Assembly (NCBI GenBank): GCA_943704495.1
Contig: CALSCR010003182.1
Coordinates: forward strand, 1 to 40,620
Length of the DNA stretch: 40,620 nt
Source: Pigoraptor chileana
Taxonomy: Eukaryota; Opisthokonta; Filasterea
Direction: 5' to 3'
Shown here: positions 1-13,145 of the stretch, in pieces
Layout of the letters: the number at the start of each line of letters is the position of its first letter
Position numbering within the stretch: position 1 is the stretch's first letter
The notes under the pieces: generated by a model
Seen by the model: the letters and a program-made list of their open reading frames with translations, nothing else
Told to the model about the DNA's origin: nothing
Database searches by the model: none
Translations under genes and position numbers: made by a program

Positions 1-44
1 CTCCTTCCCCTCATCCCCCTGTGTCCCACTCGATTGCATTGCAG

Positions 45-1855
45 GGATGACATTGACTCTGTCATCGCCCAGGGTGTGTTGCCTGCATCCGCCGACACCA
101 TCGTTGCGTACGGCCTCCGTCTTCTTCACGGACGCCAATACACCGTCTGCCTCATGACGGGGAATAATCTGTGCAGCAACGGCGTAACTGCGGACTTTGA
201 AGCGCCTGTTGCAGGTGCAGTGCGAGACGGCGTTGCACGCGGTGTTGACGTGGACTTTACGTCGGCCTTGGACCACATTGGCGCCAATTGGGACGCCTTT
301 GATGACATTCGGCGGGCGACGGACGACGCTGAGTTTCGTTCGGGGATTGTCGGATATGCCATTGCCGCCGGTGCGCACTGAGAGCCCCCTGGCGCATGTG
401 CCTGTGTGTTTAGTGTGTTGCGTTCGTGGTGCATTGAAGTGCTTTCCCTTCTGCTCGGTGTCGTCGTTTGTTAGGGTTTTTTGCTGATGTGATTGCTGCT
501 GCTCTTCATTTATCTTCTCGTTGTTATTGTTTACTTCGTTTATTGTTGCCACTGTTGTTACTATTGTTACTGTTGTTACTGTTGTTACTGTGGACAGCTC
601 ATTGCAAAAGCTGTATTCGTCTCATTCCCCATTGTATGCGTGACTGCTTTGAATGTGCAGGCTACTACCCCGGAGGGACCGAATTGTTTGGCTTTTGGAA
701 TGTCGGCAGTAGTACATTTGCGGTGAAATCCAACGTGACGCTCGTCACTGGTCGCACATACTATGTAACGGTGAGTCCATCATGTGATTGTCTCCCGCTT
801 CTTTATATTTCTTCTTTCAGATGGAAAGTACGCGCACTGCACTTCCTTTCTTGTCCATGGGAGGCTGGTTTTTTCCCTCCACAGACCTTACATGGTGTAT
901 TTATTTAAAACAATTAATTCAACATATTTTCAAGCGGAATACGATGTGTGGCAGAAACTTATTCTGACTTTTTGCCGTGTGCATGCAATCAACAACAACA
1001 ACAACAACAGGTGCGTGCGACAGACCTTGTGGGCAATATTGGCTATGGCTACTCGAACGGCATCACAGCCGATGCCACCGCCCCCGTCTCCACATCCGCG
1101 GATGCCGTGCTTCTCGACGCAGTTGGCGTTGTCGGTGGCGTCTTCATCCTCGCCTCCAACACCGAAATCGTGGTGAGGTGGCCGTCGATTGCAGACGATG
1201 AGAGTGGCATTGCTCACTGCACAGTCGCTGTCGGAAGCAGTCCCGGCATGGGCGATGTTGTCTCTGCGCTCGTCGTCACGGACGTCGACGAAGTAACAAT
1301 CGGTCCTGTTACGCTCCACGATGGTCACGACTATCACGTGAGCGTTGTTGCATTCAACGGAGCGGGTCTTTCGACAGTGTTTCATGCACCTCCATTCCGT
1401 GTCGATGCGTCGCCCCCCCTGCCAATGATGGTGTCGGATGGACTATCGGCAGAAGCGGAAGTCGATTACCAGCTCTCGTTTGACTTTGCGGCGTCGTGGG
1501 TGCCTGCTGTCGATCACCACTCTGGCATTGTTCGCTACGAGTGCTTTCTTGGAAGCACCAGTGGAGGCGACGATGTGGCTGCGGCGTTTTCAGTGGGACT
1601 CGCAACGCGTGGGTGTATTTGGTTGCATGATGCCAGAAGCGGGATTGTTGTTTGCCCTTTCATTTATCCCTCGTGCATGACACACTGTGGAGTACCGTTT
1701 GTAATACGTGTGCGTTTGCGTATGTATAAGTGAGGTGAAAGTGTTGTGGGTGTGTGGTTGTATTGTATATACAGTAATGTGTACGTACATGTGTATGTGT
1801 ATGTGTATGTGTATGTGAATGTGTATGTGTATGTGTATGTGTATATGTATGTGTA

Positions 1856-1887
<32 letters not shown>

Positions 1888-4800
1888 CATGAGTATGTGC
1901 ATTATGTAAGGGGTGTTGATATGTTATCGGTGTATAACAGGGAGGGAGAGTGCTCGCCTATAGCGCCAGTCGCGTAACGCATAGGAAGCGGTCATTGCGC
2001 GTGTTACGTAGTTTTCATTGCCAATTTGAGCGATCGATGTGAAGCCCATATACATACCCGGTCGGCTTTTCTCTCTCTGCATTGTGGGGCACGGCACCTA
2101 AGAATCTTACATCTGTGTGTGTGTGTGCGTGTGTGTGTCTGTGTGTGCAGAGTGCGCCGTAAAGAGGACTGTTGCACGCGGCAAGCGCTACTATATGGGT
2201 GTGCGTGCATACAACGGCGCAGGACTTCACGTGGTCTCTGTCACAGACGGCATTGTCGTCGATGACACTCCCCCCGTTCCCGGTTACGTCGACTCGAATG
2301 CATTTACCACTGTCGGTTTCCAGTCTTATTTGTGGGTGTTATTGTGAGCGGTTACCTGTCATGGTGTCCGCCCGTTTGCGCATTCCGGCTGTCAGTGATC
2401 ATGTAACATGCTGTTTGATGCACATGACAGCTGCTTGTCACATGTCTATGTCATAGTGATTGCTTAGTATCTGTGTGCTTGTGTGTCTGGTTGCCAATGT
2501 GACAGTGTCTTGTGTGTCTGTGTTAACTTTTGTGTGCGTCTGCGTCTGTCTATCTGTATGCAGATATGAGCGTCATTTATCAAACTCCGCACCCCCCCCC
2601 CCCCCCCCCCCCCAAACAAACAAACAAACGGCACACACACTCATACACATTCTTCTTCAAGCCATAAAAACAATGGTCTGTAATTTACACAATCATATAT
2701 GCTACTCTTGCTCATAACTTCACAGGTCACTGGTGCCCTCGTGGGTTGGGTTCGATGATCCGCAGTCGTCCATCTCCGGTTACACGTGCTGCGCCCACCT
2801 CGAGGGACAGGATCCATCATACTGTGTGGACGTTGGCCTCAGTACACATGCCGTCCTCTCCGCCTCCAATGTGCCTGGCTTCGTTCTGTCAGGCAACAGG
2901 CCCATCTTCATCACAGTGTTTGTGCAGAATGGAGCCAATTTGAAGGCACGCGCAGTTTCTCAGGTGAGAGCTTTCTGTCCCCTCTTCTCTGACTATGTCG
3001 CCTAAGGCCTTATGTGCAGATACTTTCCCGGACTCAGTGAACTCTACGCATCTCTGTCAATTTGTCTGCCTCGTTTTCGGCTGGAGTTGATGATGTGTCT
3101 GTACTTTAAGATATATTGAGTACTGAAGGTTTCATGTTGCAAAAGTACATGGGCATGGCGTCTCATACTAATCTGAATCCTACGTATTTTTTTATTCGCA
3201 TACGTACACACACACAATACATACAACACACACCAAACGCACACACACATACACACGCACAAATCACACTCCTCACACGTGCACACATACACACATACAC
3301 ACTCACACACACACACACATACACACATACACACACACAGACTGGCGTTCTCATCGACCAAAGCCCTCCCACGGCGGGCGCTGTCCGAGTGTGCGACACT
3401 GGAGTCACGTGTCCTCCCCCTCCATCCACCGGCCGCCTCTTCATCCGCTCACGCAGTGCAGTGCTCATAGAATGGGACCCGTTCACTGATGATGGCAGCC
3501 GCATTGTGGACTACACTTGGTCCGTCTTGGGACCCACTATCGGTCTCGCAAACGCATCGCCGCAGTCCTCTCGCGGCCTTCTCTTTGCGGTTGCAACCTC
3601 ACTCTCCATGTCAGATGGTCTCACATACACTGCAACTGTTGTCGCCACAAACGCCGCCGGACTCGATACGTCTGCTTCGCGACTGTTTGTCTGTGCATCG
3701 TCTCCGCCCCGTCGAGAAACTGCCGCCCAAGGACCCCCAGTGATCACGGGCATGTCGGCTTCTGTCGCAACTGTGCAGTGGCATGCGTTCCGCGACGATG
3801 TGCTGAAAGCCCCGGAAGTCCTCAGCTGCATCGTGTATGTGGGCAGTGGATGCGACCAGTACGACGTCTCCGCCGTAGCACAGGCGAGCATGCTTAGGGA
3901 CAGCACGTGGGTGGTGCCTGTGAGTCTCGCGGGGACGTCACTTGCGCAGATGACCGCAAGCAGCCTCTACGTCACTGTGCGATGCACGAACCCTGCTGGG
4001 CTCTCATCCGTCACTCACTCGGCAAAGGCCGCCCCGGCGCCCGTCAACTCGAAAGAGGGTGTGTTTATGTTTGTGTGTCTGTGTGTGTGTGTGTTTGTGT
4101 GTGTTTGTGTGCAGTGTGCTTGCATGTGCAGTTAGGACTTGTGTGTGTGAGTGTGAGTGTGAGTGTGTATATCTTTCGCCTGCATTTCTGTTATTTTATA
4201 TGTGTGCAATCAGTTCTCAGTGTAACTTGTATAATCCGTTCCGTTCTAATTCGATCTTCCTCATATATATGACTGACTCGCCCTTTGATGTACGCTATTA
4301 ATTTCCCGCGCGCACTCGTCACAACCCGTAGACCGTGGTGGTGTCGTCACTGTCACATCGACTGTGCGTGGAGCCGATGCCGTCCAGCCACACTTGTGCA
4401 TGGCATCCGCCACGTGGGGCGGCTTCAAGACTGCCTCTGGTGCCTTTGTCGTCCGCTACTCGATCGGCGTGCGAAAGGACAATGCCAACGTCTACCAGGG
4501 GTCCACAGAGCTGCAGTTTGATGCGACTCTCCGTCCATGGGAAAACGACAACAAGGAACTCATGACAAGCGTGGGGACTTCGACATCCGCCATTGCAACT
4601 GGTTTGAAACTGGCCGCCAATGTGCAGTATGCGTTTGTGGTGCGCGCATACTGGTCGGATGGCAAGTACAGTGAGGCCTTTGCCACTTTCTACACGCTCA
4701 CCGCCGATGCTACTGTTTCGTCCTCGGCACGAGTACGTCCGGGAATGGACCCCGCCAAGCAACTGCGCTACATGTCAAAGTCGTCGGTTGCCGCTGCTGT

Positions 4801-7126
4801 GTCGTGGACCCCGACGCCAGCCACCTTTAAGAACGACGCGGTGAAGCTGGAGTGTGCCCTCGGTACTGCACCGGGCATGGATGATCTCTCGAGTTTCCGC
4901 TCGATATCACTAACGGACACATCGTGTGTGTTTACTGATGCCACTCTGCCGGAGCACCGATTCTTCTATGCGAGCGTTCGCGTTTTAAATGGTGTGTCTT
5001 TGTGTGTCCGTGCGTGAAAACTGTGGGTGTGAGTGTGCGCATCGTGGGTATGTGTATGGGTATGTGGGTGTGCTTGTGCACTCATGAGTAAATGCATGTG
5101 GATGTGAAAGACAGAGCGCAGTAGACTCCGCAGAGCTGATTCCATCCCATTCTTCATACTTCCGCAGCCATATCCAAGCCCCGTGTCCTTTCCACAACGG
5201 GCGTTCTTATCGACACGACACCACCCGTCACCGGCATCGTGCTTGACGGCCGCGGGGGCGTGGATGTGGACGTCCAGGGATCTGCAAGCTCGCTCTCTGC
5301 ATCGTGGCACGGATTTTTTGACATTGAATCTGCCGTTAACTCCTTCTATGCGTGTTGGGCGGGAAGCGCATGCGACTGCGCACCAATGGGCGCCGCGGGC
5401 GTCAGCGTATCAACCGGCCGCGCAACAACGGTCACGTGGGATGCGCTTTCGCTTGTTGATGGCGGGCGGTATCGGGTGCGCGTGGTGGCAGTCAACGGCA
5501 TTGGCCTTGCGTCGGACTCTGCGTGCTCGGACGGAGTGACCGTCGATCTGTCGCCTCCGTCTGCATCCGGGGCAATCGCCATTCATGATGTCGTGGCTTC
5601 CCCGTCTGGTGGAATCGCATACACGGCCGAGCCGGGTTCCGTGCGTGCGAGCTGGGTGGGTGCGTTTTCTGATGCGCTGTCCGGCATTGCGTCGTACAGT
5701 GTCGCTGTCGGAACTTCGCCCGGCGGTATGCAGATACAAGGGTTCCTCGATGTCGGCACAGACACAGACATCGAGCTGGAGAATCTTGACATTGGTCATG
5801 GCACCACGTACTATGTCATGGTCGCGGCGCGGGATCGGGCGGGGCACACTGTTGCGGCCATGTCGCAGGGGGCGCGGGTGGATCGTACTCCGCCACTGCC
5901 TCCCGCGGCCGGTGTGGTTGGCGTGGCGACGCCGCACCCAACAATCGCAAACGCTGTGGCGATAACCGCAAGGTGGGATGCATTCACCGACGCCGAGTCT
6001 GGCATACTGTCGTGCGAGTGGGCGCTGGGAAGAGCGCGTGGGGCGGACACGTTGCAGCTGTTTACGCCGGCGCAGGCTGCGTCTGTGGGCACAGTGTCGC
6101 CCGTCGCCGTGCCTGTACCTCCGGTGGGCGTCGTCAACGTCCACGTGACCGTTCAGTGCACCAATGGAGCGGGGATGCGGACGTCAGCACACTCGCAGCC
6201 AATACCCGTTCTGGCACAGAATCCTCTTGGCGGATACATCCGTGTGCTTGGCTCTGCGTCGACGGCCGGCGTGCGCTTTGTGGCCTCACCGACGCAGTCT
6301 GTCCAGGTACACTGGGGAGGCTTCTACGATCCGCTGGGGCGCATCGCTCTGTACCACACTGAATTGTCGATGGGCGGGGCCGTTGTCCAGACTGTCGAGG
6401 ATGAGGTGACAGAACGGGTGCTCGCCGCACCGAAGGGCGCCGCCCACAATTCGCGCTACGTCATTAGTGTGTGGGCGATGGATGCAGCGAGAAATCGCAT
6501 CAGTAGCACTCCACTGACTGCTACAGTGACGGTTGACACGACGCCTCCACAAAATGGTACGTCGCCCGTTGTGTGTGTGTGTGTGTCTATGTCTTTGTCT
6601 TCTTTAAGTTAGATTACTGCTGTGTTGAGGTGGCGTGCACGCGATCTTTATAGGGAATCGCATGAAATGCACATGCGCACACGCATACGCATGCTCGCTC
6701 ACCCAAACATACACATCCCATTGTACCTCATGAACGCTCATGAGTGCCTGTGTGTTTGTGTGCGTGAGCGTGTGCATTCGTGTGCGTGTGTTCTCAAACC
6801 CACCAATTATTTCTCGTTCTATTCACTGCAAGCCAAAACCAGGATTCCTGCGGGTCGAGTATCTGCGTGCATCTAATCAATATCGCTTCACCTACTCATT
6901 CGACGAGACGGAAGAACCCGCCGACTCGCTAACGTACGACATTGCACTCGGCACCGCACAACGCGCGTCTACGCTCGTGTCTGCGCGAGTGACGGGCCTC
7001 ACGACGTACATATCGAACACACAAGCGGCTCCTCCGCGCCCACGCACACTCTTTGCGAGCGTCACTGCAACCAACGGCGCTGGACTCACGGGATATGCAC
7101 AAACGACAACAGTTTCAGACGTTTAA
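45..7126 (+). CDS. Giant fibronectin-III-like repeat protein, C-terminal part (5' end outside window)
   Basis: Nine exons: 45-370, 661-770, 1011-1608, 2151-2331, 2726-2963, 3341-4058, 4332-4991, 5168-6556, 6843-7126 (stop TAA). All junctions are GT-AG and keep frame, giving about 1500 residues. Bases 1-44 are the end of an upstream intron (ttgcattgcag), so the N-terminus is missing. The protein is about 13 repeats of 105-140 residues. Each has a W-x-x-F/A-x-D...SGI...Y core, a later R-x-Y-x-V-x-V/A-x-N-G-A-G strand, and ends in a V-D-x-T/S-P-P linker (VTVDTTPP, VLIDTTPP, VDDTPP). This resembles FN3/Ig-like beta-sandwich arrays of large extracellular or surface adhesion proteins. No transmembrane segment follows the last repeat, so this end is probably extracellular or the C-terminus of a secreted protein. 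The repeat type is inferred from pattern only; exact family and function are unknown. Confidence 0.8.
1740..2150 (+). repeat. (TG)n / ATGTGT microsatellite in intron 3 of the FN3-repeat gene
   Basis: The intron 1609-2150 holds a long imperfect (TG)n / GTATGT tract at about 1740-1905 and a second TG tract directly before the acceptor (ctgtgtgtgcag, ending 2150). The open frames here, including His/Thr-rich ones on the other strand, are microsatellite artefacts. Confidence 0.85.
2592..2613 (+). repeat. Poly-C run in intron 4 of the FN3-repeat gene
   Basis: About 22 consecutive C residues, followed by an (AAAC)n and CA-rich stretch, inside intron 2332-2725. Length is likely unstable or mis-sequenced. 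Confidence 0.85.
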
Positions 7127-7226
7127 TGTCCATCAAGACATGCGGTTGTTCTGCTCTATCCCTCCCACGCACCTTGGTTTTACATTTGCATCAGTTTGCC
7201 CATATTGGCCCCTCATTAATGTTTCG

Positions 7227-7232
7227 AATAAA
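7227..7232 (+). promoter_or_regulatory. Candidate polyadenylation signal AATAAA
   Basis: A canonical AATAAA lies about 100 nt after the stop codon of the FN3-repeat gene. It supports ending that gene at 7126 rather than adding more exons. The hexamer alone is weak evidence in AT-rich DNA. Confidence 0.45.
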
Positions 7233-7265
7233 CCCCAACTGTTACTGAATTGGCTTCCTATCTTA

Positions 7266-7865
7266 TTAACTGATAGGCTGGCGAGCATAGAAGAGAATGT
7301 GCTCGCCTGGCGTGTTTCCGGCATTACGACGGTGCGATATCGACTGTCTTGCTCGGCTCATTTGTCTGGCTCCCAAGGCCAGAACAAAACGGCGTCGTTC
7401 CAAATCTACGAGCTCTACGGTGTTGTTGGTTTCGCCTGCGACACTTCCGATACATTCGAACAGTACATGGTTTGAAAGTCTGATGGATGAGCGAGGATGC
7501 CGCGCCACCGATCCCTCCGCCACAGCCGGCTTAAGTGCCGACGGATGGGCTCTCATGTCAATGTCAAATGTGGCCCCAAGGACTGTCTCGATATGGAATG
7601 TCTTTAACTGACGCAGCTGGCGATATCGACCGACGCAGGCTACTATAGTCAAGTGTACGCCTCGTTGTGCGCGTGTATTTACGTGAGTTGGCAGGCGCAA
7701 TTGCCAGACAGCAATTAACAAAAGATCGACAAGAGCTGCCCTTTCTTTCCCCAATTTTGTTTTTACTAAGCATAAGTGTCTCGCATTCGACAGAGTGATT
7801 CGCATTACGCAACAACAGACAAAGCCATCAAAATACAAAACAGACGCCAACAAACGCGCACGCAC
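7266..7865 (-). other. Unresolved 199-codon open frame, hypothetical
   Basis: The longest open frame between the FN3-repeat gene and the ETF-QO gene. Its first codon is GTG; the first in-frame ATG comes about 20 codons later. The sequence is Arg/Leu/Ala-rich with no domain I recognise. The stretch 7260-7620 is more GC-rich than its flanks, as coding exons here are. The opposite strand has shorter open frames over the same bases, so the coding strand, if any, is not settled. It could be a decayed gene or mobile-element remnant. Confidence 0.2.
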
Positions 7866-8158
7866 AAACGCAAAGACACACAGAACGAATGCTCACTCCG
7901 TCCACGACCCAACTACGTGACAGCACAACAGCCGACAGTATCCATTCACTTCATTCACATCAAAGCAAACTTGCACAACAGCAGCAAACGACGCGCACCC
8001 ACACGCCCACCAGTGTCCAAACACACGCATAGTGCACACACGCACACAAACACGTGTTACACGAAATCGAAAGCGCGCTTCTAATCTCATGTCGCAGTCA
8101 GCTCAACCATTTTTCGCCACGCTCGGTCGCAGACAAGACCACAGACAGCTCCTCGCGT

Positions 8159-10416
8159 TTACATGCCGTCGTATGCAGGGCCGCCGCCACCCTCAGGCAC
8201 AGTCCAATTGATATTCTGCGACGGATCCTTAATGTCGCATGTCTTGCAATGCACGCAGTTCTGTGCGTTGATCTGGAGACGCGGGGGGAGTCCATTTTCC
8301 CGGGGAACAAACTCGTACACACCGGCGGGGCAGAAGCGCTGCTCGGGTCCATCGTATACGGCGAGGTTGTTCTTGACGGGGATTGTGTCGTCGCGCAGAG
8401 TCAGGTGGGCGGGCTGGTCGTGGTTGTGGTTCGTGCCGCTCAGTGCAACGCTTGAAAGAAGATCAAAGCTAATCTTTCCGTCGGGCTTCGGGTATTCAAT
8501 CGGCTTTGCGTTCTTGGCGGGAATAAGCGATTCGTGATCTGGAACGTTGTGCTTCAGTGTCCAGGGCTCCCGTCCTCCTACCAGCATGGACGCACCCGCA
8601 AGCATGAGACCTCCGATGTTGCCGAGACGAGTGTGGAACGATGGGCGCACGTTCCGAATGGCATTCAGCTCCTTATACACCCACGAGCCCTTGATGCGCT
8701 CGTCGAGATTGTTCAGGACAAGAGCGCCCGAATCGGTGACCTTTCCGGCCGCCTCGTCGCCCCCAAACGCATCCATGACGGCCTCGGCGGTGATCATCCC
8801 GCTCTTCATTGCATTGTGGGTGCCCTTGATCTTGGGGACGTTGAGAAACCCAGCAGAGCAGCCCATCAGAGCGCCCCCGGGAAACGCAAGCTTGGGAACC
8901 GACTGTGTGTTTTGTTGTGTAGTGTGTGTTGGGTGTTGCGTGATATGCGGTGTGTGTTGTGTGTTGTGTGTTGTGTTGTGTTGTGGGTGCGGGCAGGAGA
9001 AAGCAAAGCGTATGAGAACTCGGCAAAGTAACAGAAGTGAAATGTAAATGAGCCATAAGTTGATGAGCGGCGTCAGTGCTATGAGAAGTGAATGTATGTG
9101 TGCGTGTGTGTGTGTGTGTGTGTGCGTGCGTGTGCGTGTGTCTGTGTCTCTGCGTGCTTGAAGGATGCGCCCACCTGCAGGCCGCCCTCGTTGATCGCAC
9201 GCGCACCGTAACCAATGCGTTTTCCACCTTCAAAAGTGCGCGACACCGTCGGATGGTGTTTGAATCGCTGTTGTGCAACGCAACAACAAACACAAAAGAT
9301 TGCCGATTATAGAACAAAAGAACAACGAATAAGCGGATGTGGGGGACATGGAAAAGGAAAATGGTATACATATACGCATTGCATAACACATGCACACAGC
9401 ACACACACACACACAGAGCATAGGCATACACACCACTAACACCCTCTGGACAAATACACACACACGCGCGCACACACACACACACCTGGAATTCGCGGAA
9501 GGGATTGAGGTATGGGTTCTTGTAATCGAGCCCAATGACAAAGCCAACAGCGACGAGTGGGCCGTCGTTCAGGTGGTAAAGAAACGAACCGCCGTATGTG
9601 TGGTTGTCCAGAGGCCATCCGATTGTGTGCTCAACGTTGCCGGGGCGGTGCTTTGCCGGATCAATCTCCCACAGCTGTCACGCGCAGGATAAGAATGTTG
9701 TTGAAGAGCAGTTACATATGCGTCAGTGGGCATGATCAACACAAGAAAAAGACAAACACGCACACACGCACACACACAATACAAATACATGCATGCATGC
9801 ATACATACATTCATAATATACATATATACATGCATGCCTATTTATAAATATAAACGCAGCGCATATTGCACGAACCACGCATGCAGCGCGTGACCCAAAA
9901 GGCATATCCTCCATAGTCTTCCACACAACGTCCCCAAACACACCTCCTTGATGCCAATGCCGTACGTCTGAAACTCCTTTCCGTCGCGCAAGTTGAACTT
10001 CTTTATGAGGCCTTTGCTGAGCGAGCCGTGGCATCCCTCGCCAAACAATGTGATCTTTGCGTGCAACTCCATGCCGCGCTCAAAGTTTCCCTGTCGGAAT
10101 TGTAAGTGAGGTGTCGGTATATATTAACCAGTGGCGCCGTCACTTGTCCAGTTTAACATTGCAATACAAATGACAGAATGTAAAAAAAACCGGTTCTACA
10201 ATATCCGACTTGGGGAATTTTACGCACAGGACTTTGCGATTCAACGAATTGAAAATGACGACAGAGCAACTACAAGTCTTTCCGTCAGTACCAATGTATA
10301 CGCACTTTGACCGCATAACAATATCGGGGGGCATATGACACAGAAACACATGCCCGAACACACACACACACATATATGTATATCATATGTATATACATAT
10401 AATCAACACACACAGA

Positions 10417-10459
<43 letters not shown>

Positions 10460-12305
10460 CACACGCACGTACCTTGGGAGATCCATCCTTGGCAATGCCA
10501 ACATCGTTTGTGGCAACTCCCTTGACGCTTCCATCGTCATTGTAAACAATCTGCAATTATAGCAACAAAGACAGAAGCACAACGTCCCTTTTCAGTACTA
10601 AAAAAAGCCTTGGGCACAAGCCCATCGACTCAAACCAGACACGCACTAAGAAAGCGTGTTCACACCGTCATACTGGCACACTCCCTATTATGCATCAATC
10701 ACCCAACCACCCACCCACAAACACACAAACACACACACACACACACACACAAAATAGAACTCGCTATACGTATTCCACACCCGTACGACCATAAGAGACA
10801 AGCAACAAAAACAAAAACAAAAACAACAACAAAACGAACCTCGCTGGCAGCATAGCCTGGGTAGATCTCAACGCCAAGCGCCTCTGCCTGCTCGCCAAGC
10901 CACTTGACAAAGTGTCCGAGCCGCACAATGTAGTTTCCGTGGTTGTTCAGGGGCATCCAGGACATAATGGGGATTGGGTACCGCGAAGTCGGCGTGAGAA
11001 AGCCAAAGTGGTCCTCTGTGACGGGTGTGTTCAGCGGCGCCTGCAAAAACATGCCACGGGCATGTACGCAAGTGGTGACAAGTCGTTTAGAGAAGAAAAA
11101 ATAGATTGCAGGTGTGTGCGTGTGTGTGTGTGTGTGTGTGGTGATAAGGAAAGGGAACAGACAATTGGCCATTGTTTTATGATACAAACACTCAGTGCGG
11201 CCATAGACTATGCCTTTGAATTGTTTGTACTCTTTCCCAGTCCGCAAACATAGGCAAGCTGCATATACGCACACACATACATACACACACACAAATATAC
11301 ACATATATACGCACACACATACATGCACACACACAAAAGGAACTAAAAACATCAACGACGGAAACCCCGCTTCGCAAACAACACATCTGCTCACCCCCAT
11401 CTCCTTCCAGTTGGGAAAGAGTTCATTAAGCGCGTGGGGCTCAACGACGGCACCCGAGAGAGTGTGGGAGCCTGTGGGACACAAGCACAAGGGAAGATCA
11501 AAACGCACACATACGCGCACAGTCAATCCATGTGCCTATTAATCGACGGAACAGCGTCATCCACTTCATCCACTTGGCAAAACGGCATCTGATTTAGTAC
11601 AAATCACAAGCACACCATTCCACTCATTCGGCACGAACACAAGCGCACTGTCACGCATATATAGAAGTCAAATAACAAACGAGATGAACGCACCAATGGA
11701 TGCGGCCTTCTCCAAAACGCACACGCGCACTTCCTGGTTCTTCGCTGCCGCAATCTGCTTGATGCGGATGGCAGCCGACAGACCGGCGGGACCACCACCC
11801 ACAATAAGTACATCAGTCTGATCGGCCGCACGCTCCATCGAGATGCCTGTCATATAGAAAACAATGAACCGCGGGTCAATCAATGTTGCTTTGTAAGCAC
11901 CTATTGTTAAGTCACAGAACACAGTCCCAGTTTAATCTGCCACATGTCATACGATTGAGCTCCCTGCATACACACAAGTTGAGAAAACAGTGGTGTGAAG
12001 TAACAGTGCTATACGCCAGCATCCATTGGTGGAATATGTGCCAAAGACGCAAATTTACGCACAGCGCAAACACATCAGGAGGGTAAAAGGTCGAGCCATC
12101 AATGTGCGCAGTATGCGTATCGCGCCACGGCCAAACACGGCAGCCCACCCTCCCAACGGGGGTCCTTTTCCCTCGGCTTCACGTGCGGGTGTGTCGTGAT
12201 TGTGGGATACTCTGCCTCTTTGGCAGCAGCAGCGTCGGCAAATCCGCGACGGAGTGCCGCCCCAATGAGGCGAGGGCTCCCCCTCGAAATATGACGCGAC
12301 AGCAT
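8159..12305 (-). CDS. ETFDH: Electron transfer flavoprotein-ubiquinone oxidoreductase (ETF-QO), mitochondrial
   Basis: Passes electrons from reduced electron transfer flavoprotein (fatty-acid beta-oxidation, amino-acid and choline catabolism) to ubiquinone at the inner mitochondrial membrane. Exons in transcript order: 12305-12149, 11846-11694, 11471-11395, 11040-10840, 10550-10473, 10090-9944, 9674-9486, 9267-9175, 8902-8159. The product is 612 aa, close to the 617 of human ETFDH, and collinear throughout. The N-terminus is Arg/Ser/Ala-rich without acidic residues, a likely mitochondrial presequence. Residues 65-75 hold the FAD-binding G-x-G-x-x-G ([11 protein letters not shown]). The C-terminus carries the 4Fe-4S ligands C556, C581, C584 and C587 (CVHCKTC) and the family ending [10 protein letters not shown]. 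No frameshift or lost key residue is seen; the gene appears intact. Introns are rich in GT/CA microsatellites. Confidence 0.97.
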
Positions 12306-13145
12306 TTGTCAAGATTCCCCTGTGTTCAGCTACAGATAGAGGCTGATTATATGGACTAGCTTGCCTTGGATCTCTCTTTGCAATTGTGCGAAATTTAATC
12401 ATTGCAAATACGCACGCACACACACACACACGGTCACACACACATACGCAGTCCACACATCTTTCCGGCAGATGTCCAAAGCACAAAGTACTACACTTCC
12501 TAATTAGCTCATGAGTCTAATGTATTCAATAAGTAACATATGCATAATGAATGAAACTGTGTGATGAGTCATTTGCTTGTGTGGCTTAGTCATAGGCTCA
12601 CATCAGGTGGAATGCACACAGCCACAAAAATCACATGTTTTGCCTTTTGGGTGAGGCACAGAGGCACACACACGCTCTGCCGAGGATTCGTAACAGAAAT
12701 TACAAGGCGTCAGTCAGCGAGGGCTCGCTTTTCATCCACTACCTACTCCAATTGTCAAAACAAAAAACAACAGATGCAACGTCCATTGCTTCGATACCAC
12801 ACTTTGACTGTCATACAAGAGAACCCAGCGGAAGTGACATTGACTTATGAAGTATGGATTATTCTATACATCTTGTGTTGCATGTTTGCTTGTCATACGA
12901 CACTCGAAACTCTCATGTGTCATATTCGAAACTAAATCTCATTTCTGAAAAGTTAGGCACGCAAGCTCGCTAACATAAGACTGTCTCTCAAAATACACAC
13001 GGACTACACACAACTGACAGCGAAATAAGGTTCAGCCCAGTTGTTGTTCTATCGAAAAACGTTCTTATTTATAAGGATTTACGTCCTCCGACAAAAATAT
13101 GCCTTTGTACAACGCGCGCGACAGAGCAGTCGTGGTGAAACGACT
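12306..13145. other. Intergenic between the ETF-QO 5' end and the beta-thymosin 3' end
   Basis: AT-richer DNA that should contain the ETF-QO promoter and 5' UTR on the minus strand and the beta-thymosin 3' UTR. A CA-rich tract lies at 12411-12450. The open frames here lack ATG-plus-domain support. I see nothing else. Confidence 0.5.

Larger units (their letters stand above)
7127..8158. other. Intergenic, tail-to-tail between two convergent genes
   Basis: Holds the 3' flank of the FN3-repeat gene with an AATAAA at 7227, the unresolved open frame at 7266-7865, and A/C-rich low-complexity sequence (ACACGC-type) at 7840-8060. I see no RNA gene. Confidence 0.6.

Noticed and set aside
1590-1902. 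His/Thr-rich minus-strand open frames
   Set aside because: They are translations of the intronic (TG)n microsatellite; the same holds at 3163-3361, 9380-9490, 13519-13833, 23584-23895 and 38684-39055.
7127-7475. Further exon of the FN3-repeat gene on the plus strand
   Set aside because: The last repeat ends cleanly at the TAA at 7124-7126, no good donor precedes it, and an AATAAA follows at 7227.
8673-9485. Minus-strand 270-codon open frame
   Set aside because: It overlaps ETF-QO exons in the wrong frame and reads through (CA)n introns.
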